Shown here piece by piece: positions 9,031-18,163 of a DNA stretch of 64,000 nucleotides (positions are counted from its first letter, which is position 1; each line of letters begins with the position of its first letter). A program made the position numbers and the translations under genes. The notes below the pieces were generated by a model. It was not told the DNA's origin, searched no databases, and was given only the letters and a program-made list of their open reading frames with translations. Source of the DNA: Nonomuraea zeae (GTDB lineage: Bacteria > Actinomycetota > Actinomycetes > Streptosporangiales > Streptosporangiaceae); NCBI RefSeq assembly GCF_005889725.1, contig NZ_VCKX01000009.1, positions 1 through 64,000 on the forward strand, given 5' to 3'.

Positions 9031-9379
9031 CGAGCGCTGGCTGGACGAGGACGCCGGTCCGATCGTCCCCGCCTACCTGCTGACCAGGGGCCGGACGGTC
9101 CCCGCGAGCGAGGCCATCGACCTCATCGCGGTGATCATCACGGCGGGTGGCCTGACGCCGCCTGTGGGCCTCGGGCCCGAGCATCTCATCATCCTGCAGA
9201 AATGCACCAAGCCGACCAGGCTCGTGGACGTCGCGGCGGAGCTGAACCTGCCCATCGGCGTCGTCCGGGTGCTGGTCGGCGACCTGCACGCGCAGCAGCT
9301 CGTACAGGTCGAGCTGCCGCCGCCCGCTCCGGACGCCAAGGTGCTGCTAGAGGTGATCAGCGGGCTCAAGGCGCTATGA
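9023..9379 (+). CDS. DUF742 protein (conservon CvnC type)
   Basis: A 118-aa cytoplasmic protein matching the DUF742 family: GPIVPAYLLTRGRT at residues 11-24, EHLIILQKCTKPTRLVDVAA in the centre and LPIGVVRVLVGDL toward the C terminus, a winged-helix-like fold. The start is GTG at 9023, overlapping the kinase stop by 8 bp, so translation is likely coupled. In complete conservons CvnC lies between the Roadblock protein CvnB and the GTPase CvnD; here a strong hairpin follows the stop directly, so the operon ends after two genes. Confidence 0.9.
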   Translation: MSDERWLDEDAGPIVPAYLLTRGRTVPASEAIDLIAVIITAGGLTPPVGLGPEHLIILQKCTKPTRLVDVAAELNLPIGVVRVLVGDLHAQQLVQVELPPPAPDAKVLLEVISGLKAL

Positions 9380-9413
9380 CCCCCGTGGTCCCGGGCGAAC
9401 GGGACCACGGGGG
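9380..9413 (+). terminator. intrinsic-type hairpin after the partial conservon
   Basis: A perfect 14-bp stem (CCCCCGTGGTCCCG at 9380-9393 with its complement at 9400-9413) closes a 6-nt loop and begins at the base after the stop codon. There is no T tract, as is common for actinomycete hairpin terminators. Confidence 0.8.
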
Positions 9414-9424
9414 CCGGATGTGAC

Positions 9425-9481
9425 GCTCGAACCCGCCGCTCAGCCTGGCTGCTCGAACCGGCCGCTCGAACCGGCCGCTCA
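9425..9481. repeat. 13-bp tandem array anchored on the MFS gene stop codon
   Basis: On the minus strand the array starts with GGCCGCCTGAGC, which contains the MFS stop TGA. Two exact copies of GGCCGGTTCGAGC (9451-9463, 9464-9476) and two degenerate copies (AGCCAGGCTGAGC, GGCGGGTTCGAGC) follow. It fills the gap between two convergent genes. Confidence 0.65.
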
Positions 9482-10876
9482 GGCGGCCGCGAGCGTCCTG
9501 CGGTTGAGCGCGCCGTACACGGCCGCGAACACGGCGGCCACCGCGCCCGCCGCGGCGGCGACGCCGAAGATCCACTGGTAGCCGAGCACGCCCGGCTGGG
9601 CGGCCAGGATGGCGGCGATCACGGCGCCCGCCGTGCTGCCGCCCACGATGCGCACCAGGGCGTTCACGCCGGCGGCCAGGGCCGTCTTGGCCGGGTCCAC
9701 GTGCTCGACGGCCATCGTGCCGAGCGCCGCGTAGCCGATGCCGAGGCCGATGCCCATCAGCGAGGACGAGGCGTACAGGTCGGCCGCGCTGTCGTTCGCG
9801 ACCACCAGCAACAGCGCGGCCAGGGCGGTGACCGCGGAGCCCGCCGCCACCATCGAGGAGGCCTGGAAGCGGCGCATGAACCGGCCCGCGAACAGCGAGA
9901 TCACCAGCATGAACAGCGTGCTCGGCAGCAGGTAGAGCCCTACTTGCAGGGTGGAGGCGCCGAAGCCGTAACCGGTGCTCTCCGGCACCTGGGCGAAGCT
10001 GGACATGCCGGTCAGGATGGTGAAGAACGCGAATCCGAGCAGCATCGAGGCCACCGTCGCGCCGATCGTGCCCCTCTGCACCAGCATCGCCATCTCGACC
10101 AGCGGCGCCGCCACCTTGCGCTCGACCGCGACCCAGATGGCGGCCAGCATCGCGGCGGCGGCGAACAGCCCGAGCACGCCGGGCGAGGTCCAGCCCCACG
10201 AGCCGCCCTGGCTGATGGCCAGCAGCAGCGCCACCAGCCAGGAGGTCAGCAGCGCCGCGCCGAGCAGGTCGGGACGGCCGCCGCCCGCGGGCGCGCCGTC
10301 GCGGACGAGGAACGCCACGACGATCGCGGCCACCAGCGAGATCCCGCCGGTGATCCAGAAGACCAGATGAAAGTCACCGGCCGCGAGCCCGGCCAGGATC
10401 ATGCCCCCGCCGCTCCCGAACCCCATCGTCGCGCTGAGCACCCCGATGCCGGTCGCAAGCTGGTGTTTGGGCAAGGTGTCCCGCACCACCCCGATCGACA
10501 GCGGCACCAGCGCGGCCACCGCGCCCTGGAGCACCCTTGCCACGATCAACCAAGCCAGCGAGGTCGCCAGGGCGGCCATGACCGAGCCGATCACCAAGAG
10601 GGCCAGGGCGCCGAGGATCATGGGGCGCCTGCCGTACATGTCGCCGAAGCGCGACAGCAAAGGGGTGGCCACCGCGGCGACCAGGAGGCTCAGCGTGAGC
10701 GTCCAGGTCACCGCGGTCAGCGAGGCGTGCAGCTCGCGCTGCAGCACGGGAAGCAAGGGGACCACCGCGGTGTTCTGCAGTGCGGCGATGGAGGCGGCGA
10801 AGGCCAGCGAGACCACCGCGGGCCAGGGGTTTCTGGTGGACGTCTCGCGCGGCGCGGACGCGACCACTGTCGCCAT
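9479..10876 (-). CDS. MFS drug-exporter-like transporter
   Basis: A 465-aa polytopic membrane protein with about 14 predicted helices, in the range of DHA2-type (EmrB/QacA-like) proton-driven exporters. The loop after helix 2 has RFGDMYGRRPMI (near residue 75), the conserved MFS loop, and VLQGAVAALVPLSIGVV resembles the antiporter motif C region. The ATG at 10876 has a GGAG site 7 nt upstream. It is transcribed away from a MarR-type gene whose presumed operators lie between the two, the usual layout of a repressor-controlled efflux pump. The exported compound is unknown. Confidence 0.88.
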   Translation of the reverse strand: MATVVASAPRETSTRNPWPAVVSLAFAASIAALQNTAVVPLLPVLQRELHASLTAVTWTLTLSLLVAAVATPLLSRFGDMYGRRPMILGALALLVIGSVMAALATSLAWLIVARVLQGAVAALVPLSIGVVRDTLPKHQLATGIGVLSATMGFGSGGGMILAGLAAGDFHLVFWITGGISLVAAIVVAFLVRDGAPAGGGRPDLLGAALLTSWLVALLLAISQGGSWGWTSPGVLGLFAAAAMLAAIWVAVERKVAAPLVEMAMLVQRGTIGATVASMLLGFAFFTILTGMSSFAQVPESTGYGFGASTLQVGLYLLPSTLFMLVISLFAGRFMRRFQASSMVAAGSAVTALAALLLVVANDSAADLYASSSLMGIGLGIGYAALGTMAVEHVDPAKTALAAGVNALVRIVGGSTAGAVIAAILAAQPGVLGYQWIFGVAAAAGAVAAVFAAVYGALNRRTLAAA

Positions 10877-10891
10877 TACGGCTCCTTTAGA

Positions 10892-10934
10892 TAACTTGGG
10901 TAAGTAACCGAGAGACGATAATACATACGTAAGT
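10892..10934. promoter_or_regulatory. two candidate MarR operators between marR and MFS genes
   Basis: Palindrome 1 is TAACTTGGGTAAGTAA at 10892-10907, with inverted ACTT/AAGT arms. Palindrome 2 is ACATACGTAAGT at 10923-10934, symmetric at 10 of 12 positions. They lie in the 73-bp gap and together cover the region expected to hold both promoters. The AT-rich gap contrasts with the GC-rich genes. Confidence 0.55.
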
Positions 10935-10949
10935 TAGGTAAGCAAACCG

Positions 10950-11417
10950 ATGGACGAAGATCTCAACAGGACGGTGTCGGCGTTCCGCGCGCTCGTGACC
11001 ACGCTCAACCGCGCCAAGACGCACGAGCGGCTGACCGAAGCCGCCGGCGTCCGGTTGGACCGGCCCGACGTGCAGATCCTCGTCCATCTGCTGGACGCGG
11101 GCGAGCCGCGCAGGATCGGCCTGATCGCCGAGGGGCTGCAGGTGGAGAGCCCGCACGTGACCAGGCACGTCGCCGCGCTGGAGCAGCGCGACCTGGTCGA
11201 GCGCGTACGCGATCCCGACGACGGCCGCGCCTGGCGAATCGCGCTCACCGAGGAGGGCGCCGAGGTGGCGAGCAGGTGCAGGAAGGTGACCACCGACTGG
11301 TTCGACGGCGCGATCGCCGGGTGGTCCGCGGCGGATCGAGCGGAGCTGTCCAGGTTGATGGGGAAGCTGGCGGAAGACCTCTGCTCGCACCTGAAGGACG
11401 TGATCAGCGTCAGGTGA
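10950..11417 (+). CDS. MarR-family transcriptional regulator
   Basis: A 155-aa protein with the MarR winged helix: DAGEPRRIGLIAEGLQVES and HVTRHVAALEQRDLVERV (residues of about 50-88) form helix-turn-helix and recognition helix, then the wing with DPDDGRAW. Flanking N- and C-terminal helices would form the dimer interface. It is divergent from the MFS exporter and most likely represses it and itself through the palindromes at 10892-10934. The 3' end overlaps that of the opposite-strand ABC ATPase gene by 8 bp. Confidence 0.92.
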   Translation: MDEDLNRTVSAFRALVTTLNRAKTHERLTEAAGVRLDRPDVQILVHLLDAGEPRRIGLIAEGLQVESPHVTRHVAALEQRDLVERVRDPDDGRAWRIALTEEGAEVASRCRKVTTDWFDGAIAGWSAADRAELSRLMGKLAEDLCSHLKDVISVR

Positions 11418-12297
11418 CGGTTTCCGCCGCTTCCGCCGCTTCCTCCGCGCGGTGGCAGGCCACCTGACGGCCGCCGACGTCCCTGAGCTCGGGGCGCCGC
11501 TCGCACTCCGGCGCCGCCAGCGGGCAGCGCAGCCGGTACGCGCAGCCCGTCCCGGCCGGTACGGCCTCCGTCGCGCCCTTGGCCTCGGGCGGCTCGCCCC
11601 CGAGCTTGGGCACCGCGTCGCGCAGGGCCCGGGTGTAAGGGTGGGCCGGGCTCGCGAGGAGGGCGCCCGTGGGGCCCGACTCGACCACGCGGCCCGCGAA
11701 GAGCACGTGCGAGGTGCGGCAGAGCCGCTTGACCACCGCGAGGTTATGGGTGATGAGCAGGCGCTCGGTGTCCAGCCCGGCCAGGAGGTCGAGGATCCTG
11801 GCCTGGACGGTGACGTCGAGCGCGCTGGTGGGCTCGTCCAGGATCAGCAGGCGCGGGCCGACCGCCAGCGCCCTGGCGATCACCACGCGCTGGCGCTGGC
11901 CGCCGGAGAGCTGGTGCGGCCGGCGGGTGGCCAGCTCGGGGTCCAGGCCGACCTGTTCGAGCAGCTCGCCCACCCGGCTCCGGGCCGCGCGGGGCAGGGC
12001 TTCGGCGATGGAGCTGCCGATGCGCATCCGGGGGTCGAGGGCTTCGGCCTGGAAGACGGGCTGAACGTCTTTCCGGAATTTCCGCATGTCCGCCTTTTTC
12101 AGGCTTTGGTCGCCGTACCAGATATTTCCGGACATGGGGGTGAGGAGGCCAAGGAACGCCCGCGCCAGGGTCGTCTTGCCTGAGCCGCTCTCCCCGATCA
12201 GGCCGACGCCGCCCTCGGTGATGTCCAGGCTCACGTCGTGCACGACCGGGCGCCTGCCGTACCCGAGTGTCACCCGCTCGGCCCTGAGAACCGTCAC
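11410..12297 (-). CDS. oligopeptide-type ABC transporter ATP-binding protein (DppF-like)
   Basis: A 295-aa cytoplasmic ATPase. Walker A is GESGSGKT (residues of about 35-42), the signature is LSGGQRQR, and Walker B with D loop is [12 protein letters not shown]. The C terminus has the Cys-containing oligopeptide extension ([17 protein letters not shown]) with four or more Cys, which in some relatives holds an Fe-S cluster. The GTG start overlaps the stop of the preceding ATPase gene (GTGA, 12294-12297). It is the last gene of the seven-gene operon and pairs with the DppD-like subunit. Confidence 0.92.
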   Translation of the reverse strand: MTVLRAERVTLGYGRRPVVHDVSLDITEGGVGLIGESGSGKTTLARAFLGLLTPMSGNIWYGDQSLKKADMRKFRKDVQPVFQAEALDPRMRIGSSIAEALPRAARSRVGELLEQVGLDPELATRRPHQLSGGQRQRVVIARALAVGPRLLILDEPTSALDVTVQARILDLLAGLDTERLLITHNLAVVKRLCRTSHVLFAGRVVESGPTGALLASPAHPYTRALRDAVPKLGGEPPEAKGATEAVPAGTGCAYRLRCPLAAPECERRPELRDVGGRQVACHRAEEAAEAAETVT

Positions 12298-13031
12298 GGC
12301 AGCGCCTCCAGCAACTCGCGCGTATAGGGATGGGCCGGCTCGGACAGCACCCGGGCGGCCGGGCCCGACTCCACCACCGCGCCGTCCCGCATGACGAGCA
12401 CCCGGTCGGCGATGGTCGAGACCAGGGCCAGGTCGTGGGAGACGAGCAGGAGCGCCAGCCCGCGCTCGGCGCGCAGCCTGCGCAGGACCCCGACCACCTC
12501 GGCCTGCACGGTCACGTCGAGCGCGCTGGTGGGCTCGTCGGCGAGGATCGCCTCGGCGCCCAGGGCGATGGCGAGTGCGATGGCGAAGCGCTGGGCCTGT
12601 CCGCCGGAGATCTCGTGCGGGTAGCGGCGCAGGATCTCGCGGTCGAGCAGGACCGCGTCCACGGCCTCCGCCATGGTCTCCGCCACCCGGTCACGTCCGT
12701 GCAGCTTGAGCGCGCGCCGCATCAGCACGCCGAGCCGGGTGGCGGGGCTGAGCGCGGCCTGCGGTGACTGCATCACGAGCGCCACCTTGGCCCCGCGGAT
12801 CTCGCGGAGCCGCCGGGGCGAGGCCGTCAGGACGTCCACGCCGCACACACTGACGTGCCCCGATATTTCGGCGTCTGGGGTGAGGCCCAGCAGCGAGAGC
12901 AGCGTCGTGGACTTGCCCGAGCCGCTCTCCCCCACGATCGCGACGCACTCGCCCGCGCCCACGTCCAGCTCGGGCACGTCGGCCACGACCCGGCCGCCAT
13001 AGCTGACCCGGAGGTCGCGCACCTCGATCAT
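12294..13031 (-). CDS. oligopeptide-type ABC transporter ATP-binding protein (DppD-like)
   Basis: A 245-aa ATPase with Walker A GESGSGKS (near residue 33), signature ISGGQAQR and Walker [12 protein letters not shown]. It lacks the usual C-terminal oligopeptide extension and ends at [12 protein letters not shown], so it is shorter than typical DppD (about 320 aa). The ATG at 13031 shares ATGA with the stop of the permease gene. A longer reading from 13235 would run inside the permease gene and is not supported. It should form a heterodimer with the DppF-like subunit. Confidence 0.9.
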   Translation of the reverse strand: MIEVRDLRVSYGGRVVADVPELDVGAGECVAIVGESGSGKSTTLLSLLGLTPDAEISGHVSVCGVDVLTASPRRLREIRGAKVALVMQSPQAALSPATRLGVLMRRALKLHGRDRVAETMAEAVDAVLLDREILRRYPHEISGGQAQRFAIALAIALGAEAILADEPTSALDVTVQAEVVGVLRRLRAERGLALLLVSHDLALVSTIADRVLVMRDGAVVESGPAARVLSEPAHPYTRELLEALP

Positions 13032-13930
13032 TCCGCCACCCCCGTGCTCGCTCCCGGGCCGGCAGGGCCCTTCGCCTGCCGGGCTCCCCCGCTCCGGGGG
13101 TCGAGCGCGCTGCGCAGGCCCTCGCCCAGCACGTTGAACGCGAACGCCGTCACCAGGATCGCCAGCCCGGGGAAGGTCACGACCCACCAGTCCGTGGTGA
13201 AGAGCGTCTGCCCCTGCTGCACCATCAGCCCCCACTCCGCCGTCGGCTCCTGCGCGCCCAGCCCCAGGTACGACAGCGCCGCCGAGGTCAGGATCACGCC
13301 GCCCGCGTCAAGGGAGAGCTGGACGAGGACGGGGGTGAGCGAGTTCGGCAGCACGTGCCTGAGGATGATCAGCGGCGCGGGCACGCCCAAGCACCTGGCC
13401 GCGTCCACGTAACTCCTGGTCGCGATCGAGGCGGCCATGGAGGCGGCCAGCCGGGTGTACCAGGGCCACCAGGTCACCGCGATGGCCACGATGACCGTGG
13501 TGACGCTGGGCTGCAGCACGACGGCCAGGGCCAGGGAGAGCAGCAGCGCGGGGAAGGCCAGGAACACGTCCGTGACCCGCATGATCACGTCTCTGACCCA
13601 GCCGCCCGCGTACCCGGCGACCACGCCGAGCGTGACCCCGGCCAGCGCCGACACGCCCAGCACGGCGACCGCGATGAACAGCGAGGTGCGCCCGCCGTAC
13701 AGGATCCGCGTGAGCAGGTCCCGCCCGGCCTGGTCGGTCCCGAACCAGTGCGCGGCGCTCGGCGGCTGCGAGCCGATCAGCGGGTTCAGCTCGTCCATCG
13801 GGTACGGCGCGAGCCACGGCGCCAGGATCGACGCCAGCACGACGAGCACCATGAGCACCGCGCCGAACGTGGCGAACCGGTCGGTGACCTTCGGCAGGGT
13901 GCGCCGCAGGGGCGCTTGCGTGAGTGTCAT
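13028..13930 (-). CDS. ABC transporter permease (DppC-like)
   Basis: A 300-aa inner-membrane permease with six predicted helices. The N-terminal helix is preceded by a short cytoplasmic stretch. HWFGTDQAGRDLLTRILYG (near residue 62) is the family hallmark, and the EAA loop lies at AARCLGVPAPLIILRHVLPN. The ATG at 13930 overlaps the dppB-like stop (ATGA, 13927-13930). It forms the translocation pore with the DppB-like subunit. Confidence 0.92.
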   Translation of the reverse strand: MTLTQAPLRRTLPKVTDRFATFGAVLMVLVVLASILAPWLAPYPMDELNPLIGSQPPSAAHWFGTDQAGRDLLTRILYGGRTSLFIAVAVLGVSALAGVTLGVVAGYAGGWVRDVIMRVTDVFLAFPALLLSLALAVVLQPSVTTVIVAIAVTWWPWYTRLAASMAASIATRSYVDAARCLGVPAPLIILRHVLPNSLTPVLVQLSLDAGGVILTSAALSYLGLGAQEPTAEWGLMVQQGQTLFTTDWWVVTFPGLAILVTAFAFNVLGEGLRSALDPRSGGARQAKGPAGPGASTGVAE

Positions 13931-14943
13931 CGGACCCTCGTCCGAGGATCGACGAAGCCCTGGAGGAGGTCCACGACCAGGTTGGCCAGGACGTACATCA
14001 GGGCGACCAGGAGGGTGACGCCGGAGATGGCCGGGGTGTCCAGGGAGCGGATCGACTCGGCGGCGTAGCGGCCCAGGCCCGGCCAGTTGAAGACCGCCTC
14101 GACCAGGAAGCCGTTGACGATCGCGTAGGCGAAGACCAGGGCGATCAGCGACAGGACGGGGTTCAGCGCCGGTCTCAGGGCGAATTTGGTCAGGATGGAC
14201 GTCTCGCCGAAGCCGAGCGCGCGCTCCAGCCTGACGTGGTCCTGGCCGGACTCCTCGATGAGTGCCGCTCTGGTCATCTGCGCGATCACGCCCAGGGGGT
14301 AGGCGGCCACGACCAGGGCGGGCAGCACCAAGTGCTCGACGGTGCTGGTGAAGATGGGCCAGTTGCCGGTGATGAGGGCGTCGACGACCGTGATGTTGGT
14401 CCAGAGGGTGAGCGGGCTCGTGGTGTCGAGCGAGGAGTCATACTCGCCGGCCACGGGGAACCAGCCGAGGTTGCTGGCGAAGACCGTCTGCAGGGTCAGG
14501 GCCAGCCAGAAGACGGGGACGGAGACGGCGAGCATGCTCCCGAACCGCACCCCCAGGTCAGGAAATTTCGTCTTATAGCGTGCGGCGAGCACGCCGACCG
14601 GGATGCCCACGACGACCGCGATGAGCAGAGCCGTCCCGACCAGCTCCAGAGAGGCGGGGAACGCGAGGTAGAGGTCGTCGCGCACGGGTTGCCGGGTACG
14701 CAGGCTGGTGCCCCAGTCGCCGGCGAACAGGTCGCGCACGTAGTTCAGGAGCTGGACGGGGATCGGGTCGTCGAGCCCGAACCGCTGCCGGGCCTCGGCG
14801 AGCTGCTCGGGCGTCGCCTTGGGCCCGGCGAACGCGACCGCCGGATCCCCCGGCACCAGCCGCATGACCGCGAACGTGAGCACGACCACGCCGGCCACGA
14901 CCAGGAGTGCCTGGCCGAGCCGGCGGGCCAGATAGCGGAGCAT
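13927..14943 (-). CDS. ABC transporter permease (DppB-like)
   Basis: A 338-aa permease of the DppB type: N-terminal helix LGQALLVVAGVVVLTFAVMR, VPGDPAVAF after it, a periplasmic domain, WGTSLRTRQPV, and an EAA loop near SGQDHVRLERALGFGE. Six helices are predicted. The ATG at 14943 lies 2 bp after the stop of the binding-protein gene, so translation is probably coupled in this order: binding protein, DppB, DppC, DppD, DppF. Confidence 0.92.
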   Translation of the reverse strand: MLRYLARRLGQALLVVAGVVVLTFAVMRLVPGDPAVAFAGPKATPEQLAEARQRFGLDDPIPVQLLNYVRDLFAGDWGTSLRTRQPVRDDLYLAFPASLELVGTALLIAVVVGIPVGVLAARYKTKFPDLGVRFGSMLAVSVPVFWLALTLQTVFASNLGWFPVAGEYDSSLDTTSPLTLWTNITVVDALITGNWPIFTSTVEHLVLPALVVAAYPLGVIAQMTRAALIEESGQDHVRLERALGFGETSILTKFALRPALNPVLSLIALVFAYAIVNGFLVEAVFNWPGLGRYAAESIRSLDTPAISGVTLLVALMYVLANLVVDLLQGFVDPRTRVR

Positions 14944-14945
14944 GG

Positions 14946-16565
14946 TCAGCTTGCGCGCGTGAGGTCGTAGAAGAAGACCACGTTGGGATAAGCGGGATTG
15001 TCCACATATCCCGCCACGTCGTCCGTCAGCGCCCGCTGGTAGACCTGCACGTACGGCACCGCCACCGCGGCCTGCTCCGTGATGATCTTCTTCTGCAGGT
15101 CCTGGAACGACTGCCTGGCCTGCATCTGGTCCGTGGCCGTGAGCTGCGGCAGCTTGTCGATGGCCGCGTCGATCTCGGCGTTCTTGAGGTAGGACAGGTT
15201 GAACTGCGGCTTGTCAGCGCTCTTGAACACGTTGACGAACCAGGAGTAGGCGTCCGGATAGTCCGGGTACCAGTACATGACGAAGATGTCCTGGCCCTGC
15301 TTCTTGCCCAGGTCCCACTGCGCGCTCCAGGTCATGGGCTTGGCCTGGAGGGTCACGTTGAGGCCCTTCAGCGCCGTGCTGAGCAGCGTGACCAGCAGCT
15401 TCTGGTCGTCGTCGCCCTGGGCGTAGGTCAGGCTGAGCTTGAGCTCGGGGTTGTCGGGGCCGTACCCGGCCTCTTCCAGCAGCGCCTGCGCCTTGGCCAG
15501 GTCCTGCTTGGGCGCCATGTCGGAGATCTGGCCGAGCAGCCCCTGCGGCACCAGGCCGCTGGCCTTCTGGCCCGAGCCCTTGAGCGCCGCGGCGAGGCCG
15601 TCGTAGTCGATCGCGAGCTGCAGCGCCTGCCGCACCTTGATGTCCCGCGCGGGGCCGCTCGCCGTGTTGAACAGGACCAGCAGGTTCTGGAACGACGGCG
15701 ACTGCGCCGTCCGGACGCCCTCGGTCGTCCCTGCCTGTGCGAAGAGCTGCGGGTTCAGCCGTTGTACGAAGTTCACCTCGCCCTTCTGCAGGAGCTGCCA
15801 CGCCGTGGTGATCTCCGGCGTGACCCTGAAGGCCACCTTCTTGTACTGCTCCGGCTTCCAGCCGCCCCAGTAGTCCTCGTACGCCTTCAGCGTGAGCTCG
15901 GTCTCCTTGCCCTTCTGCCAGGAGTCGATCGTGTACGGCCCGGTGCCCGCGGTCTTCTTGCCGTCGGGGTCCACCGCGTCCACGTCGTAGATGTAGGCCG
16001 CGTAGCCGGAGGAGGCGATGAGGTCGAGCGGGGCGGCGTACTTGAGCGTGAACTTCAGCGTGGCCGCGTCCACCGCCTCGATCTTCTGCACCGAGTCCCA
16101 GATGTAGGCCGCTCCCCCCTTCTTCTCGATCGTCCGCTCGATGGCCTTCTTGGCGGCCTGCGCGTCGAGCGTGGCGCCGGAGTGGAACTTGACGCCCTGG
16201 CGCAGCTTGAACGTCCACTCCTTGCCGTCGTCCGCCGAGGTCCACTCGGTGGCCAGGCGCGGCTCGGCCTTCTGGCTCTCGGAGTCGTACCTGGTCAGGC
16301 CCTCGTAGATGTTCGACAGGGCGACGATCTCGTTGGAGTAGGAGGTGGCGGGGTCCCAGTCGGTGACCACGTCCAGGTTCGGCACGTAGACGAACGTGCT
16401 GTCGTTGGCCTGCGCGGCCTGTGTGGCCGCCGGCTGACTGCCGCCGCTCGCGGCGGGCTGCGGTGTCCCTCCGGCGCCGCGCACCTGGCCGCCCGCGCAG
16501 GCGGACGCGGTCAGGGCCAAGGCACCGGTGACCCAGGCGACGAGCAGACGCTTGTGCCAGCGCAT
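14946..16565 (-). CDS. ABC transporter substrate-binding lipoprotein (family 5)
   Basis: A 539-aa lipoprotein. The signal peptide MRWHKRLLVAWVTGALALT ends at a SAC lipobox, followed by a Gly/Ala/Gln-rich linker. The mature domain has YSNEIVALSNIYEGL and WTFKLRQGVKFHSG blocks, typical of family-5 binding proteins. I chose the ATG at 16565 because it gives a clean signal peptide and has AAAGGA 10 nt upstream; a GTG at 16592 would add nine residues. The hydantoinase-like gene ends 23 bp upstream, so the ligand may be a hydantoin or cyclic peptide derivative. Confidence 0.92.
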   Translation of the reverse strand: MRWHKRLLVAWVTGALALTASACAGGQVRGAGGTPQPAASGGSQPAATQAAQANDSTFVYVPNLDVVTDWDPATSYSNEIVALSNIYEGLTRYDSESQKAEPRLATEWTSADDGKEWTFKLRQGVKFHSGATLDAQAAKKAIERTIEKKGGAAYIWDSVQKIEAVDAATLKFTLKYAAPLDLIASSGYAAYIYDVDAVDPDGKKTAGTGPYTIDSWQKGKETELTLKAYEDYWGGWKPEQYKKVAFRVTPEITTAWQLLQKGEVNFVQRLNPQLFAQAGTTEGVRTAQSPSFQNLLVLFNTASGPARDIKVRQALQLAIDYDGLAAALKGSGQKASGLVPQGLLGQISDMAPKQDLAKAQALLEEAGYGPDNPELKLSLTYAQGDDDQKLLVTLLSTALKGLNVTLQAKPMTWSAQWDLGKKQGQDIFVMYWYPDYPDAYSWFVNVFKSADKPQFNLSYLKNAEIDAAIDKLPQLTATDQMQARQSFQDLQKKIITEQAAVAVPYVQVYQRALTDDVAGYVDNPAYPNVVFFYDLTRAS

Positions 16566-16588
16566 GGTGGGGGGATCCTTTCGATCTT

Positions 16589-18163
16589 TCACCGGGCGAG
16601 GGGTCCGGCTGCTTTGACGTGTACCCGTACCGCGGGCTCGGAGAGGTAGCTGAGCGGCACCTCGAGGAGATCGACGATCTCGACGCCGGCCGGATCCGCC
16701 CCCGCCGCCACGGCTCGCGCCGCTGCCTCCTCTTTGACCCTTTCGATAGCTTGTGACCGGCTATCTCCGGCAGGCAAGATCGTATCGACTCTGCCGCTCG
16801 CAAGTGCGATGGCCGCTCCAACCGCGTTGGCCACCTCCGCGTGCTCCGGGCGGATCACGTGGCTCACGCCGGGGATCCCATCGGGCAGCATGAAGGCCCC
16901 GCCACCCACCGCCACCAGGGGTCTGTCGGTCTTGCCGAGCGCCATCCGGTCCACGGCGTCGATCACCATCTCGTCCGCGACGGCCAGCGCCCTTTCCAAG
17001 GTGTCGGACATTCCTGCCGACATGTCATGCCCGCCGTTCAGCAGCCGCTCGCGCCAATCCTGCGCGTCGCGCGGCGTCCGTCCGGCCGCGACGGCCGCGT
17101 CGGTCATCGTCATCGTGCTCCTGCCGAAGACGAGCGCCTCCTCGACGATCCGGTAGCCCACCGAGTCAGGGCCGGCGCCGTGCTCGCGGACGACCGTCCC
17201 GCCGCCGAGCGCGACGGCCAGGATGTCCGGCATCCGGAAGTTGGTCAGCACCCCGCCGATCTCTACCGCCGCCGCCGACTCCCGCGGGAAGCCGCCGGTC
17301 AGCACCCCCAGGTCGGTGGACGTGCCGCCGACGTCCACCACGATCGCGTCCGCCACGCCCGACAGGAACGCGGCTCCGCGCAGCGAGTTCGCCGGGCCCG
17401 AGCCGATGGTGGACACGGGCAGGCGCGCGGCGTGCTCCACCGTCATGAGCGTGCCGTCGTTCTGCGCCAGGTAGGGCCGCGCGTCCAGGCCCCGCTCGGC
17501 CAGCGCGGTGACCAGGGCGTCGGTGACCTGGGCGGCCACGCCGTACAGGGCGGCGTTCAGCACGGTCGCGTTCTCGCGTTCGAGCAGCCCGAGCGAGCCG
17601 ATCTCGTGGCTGAGCGAGACCGGCAGGCCGTACTCGGAGGTGATCAGCTCCGCGGCGAGCCGCTCGTGCTCGTTGCTGGCCGGGCTGAACACGCTGGTGA
17701 CGGCCACGGCGTCGGCCTGCACGCCGTCCAGGAAGCGGCGGATCGCGTCCAGGCCCGGAGGGCTGATCTCGCGGCCGTCGACGTAGTGACCGCCGGGCAC
17801 GATGGCCGCGCCGGCCGAGACGGCCGCGCGCAGGTCGTCGGGCCAGTCCGAGAGCGGCGGCACGGAGGTGGTGGCGGGCGCGCCGAGCCGCAGCACCGCA
17901 ACCCGGCCCAGCCCCCTTCGCTCCAGGATCGCGTTGGTGGCGTGTGTGGTGCCCAGCATGACGCGGGTGATCCGGTCCTGCCCGGCCCCCTCCTGCACGA
18001 GTGCCAGCACCGCGTCCAGGGCGGCGCGCAGCCCGGCCGTCACGTCCCGGGTCGTCGGCCGCTTGGCCTTGGCGATCACCCGGTCGGCGGCGTCGAGGAC
18101 CACGGCGTCGGTGTTCGTGCCGCCGACGTCGATGCCGATCCTGAGCTTCGGCTGGTCAGCCAT
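16589..18163 (-). CDS. hydantoinase/oxoprolinase-family protein (HyuA-like)
   Basis: A 524-aa protein of the ASKHA-fold hydantoinase A/oxoprolinase family. It begins with LRIGIDVGGTNTDAVVLD (phosphate-binding loop, residues 7-24). It has LGTTHATNAILERR near 69, then IVVDVGGTSTDLGVL near 273 as the second nucleotide-binding block. Family members cleave hydantoins, 5-oxoproline or related cyclic amides with ATP. It overlaps the DUF917 gene by 8 bp and precedes an ABC importer operon, which supports a catabolic role for an imported cyclic compound. No HyuB partner is present. Confidence 0.9.
   Translation of the reverse strand: MADQPKLRIGIDVGGTNTDAVVLDAADRVIAKAKRPTTRDVTAGLRAALDAVLALVQEGAGQDRITRVMLGTTHATNAILERRGLGRVAVLRLGAPATTSVPPLSDWPDDLRAAVSAGAAIVPGGHYVDGREISPPGLDAIRRFLDGVQADAVAVTSVFSPASNEHERLAAELITSEYGLPVSLSHEIGSLGLLERENATVLNAALYGVAAQVTDALVTALAERGLDARPYLAQNDGTLMTVEHAARLPVSTIGSGPANSLRGAAFLSGVADAIVVDVGGTSTDLGVLTGGFPRESAAAVEIGGVLTNFRMPDILAVALGGGTVVREHGAGPDSVGYRIVEEALVFGRSTMTMTDAAVAAGRTPRDAQDWRERLLNGGHDMSAGMSDTLERALAVADEMVIDAVDRMALGKTDRPLVAVGGGAFMLPDGIPGVSHVIRPEHAEVANAVGAAIALASGRVDTILPAGDSRSQAIERVKEEAAARAVAAGADPAGVEIVDLLEVPLSYLSEPAVRVHVKAAGPLAR

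Noticed and set aside
13032..13235. N-terminal extension of the DppD-like ATPase
   Set aside because: It overlaps the permease gene; the ATGA overlap at 13028-13031 gives the normal start.
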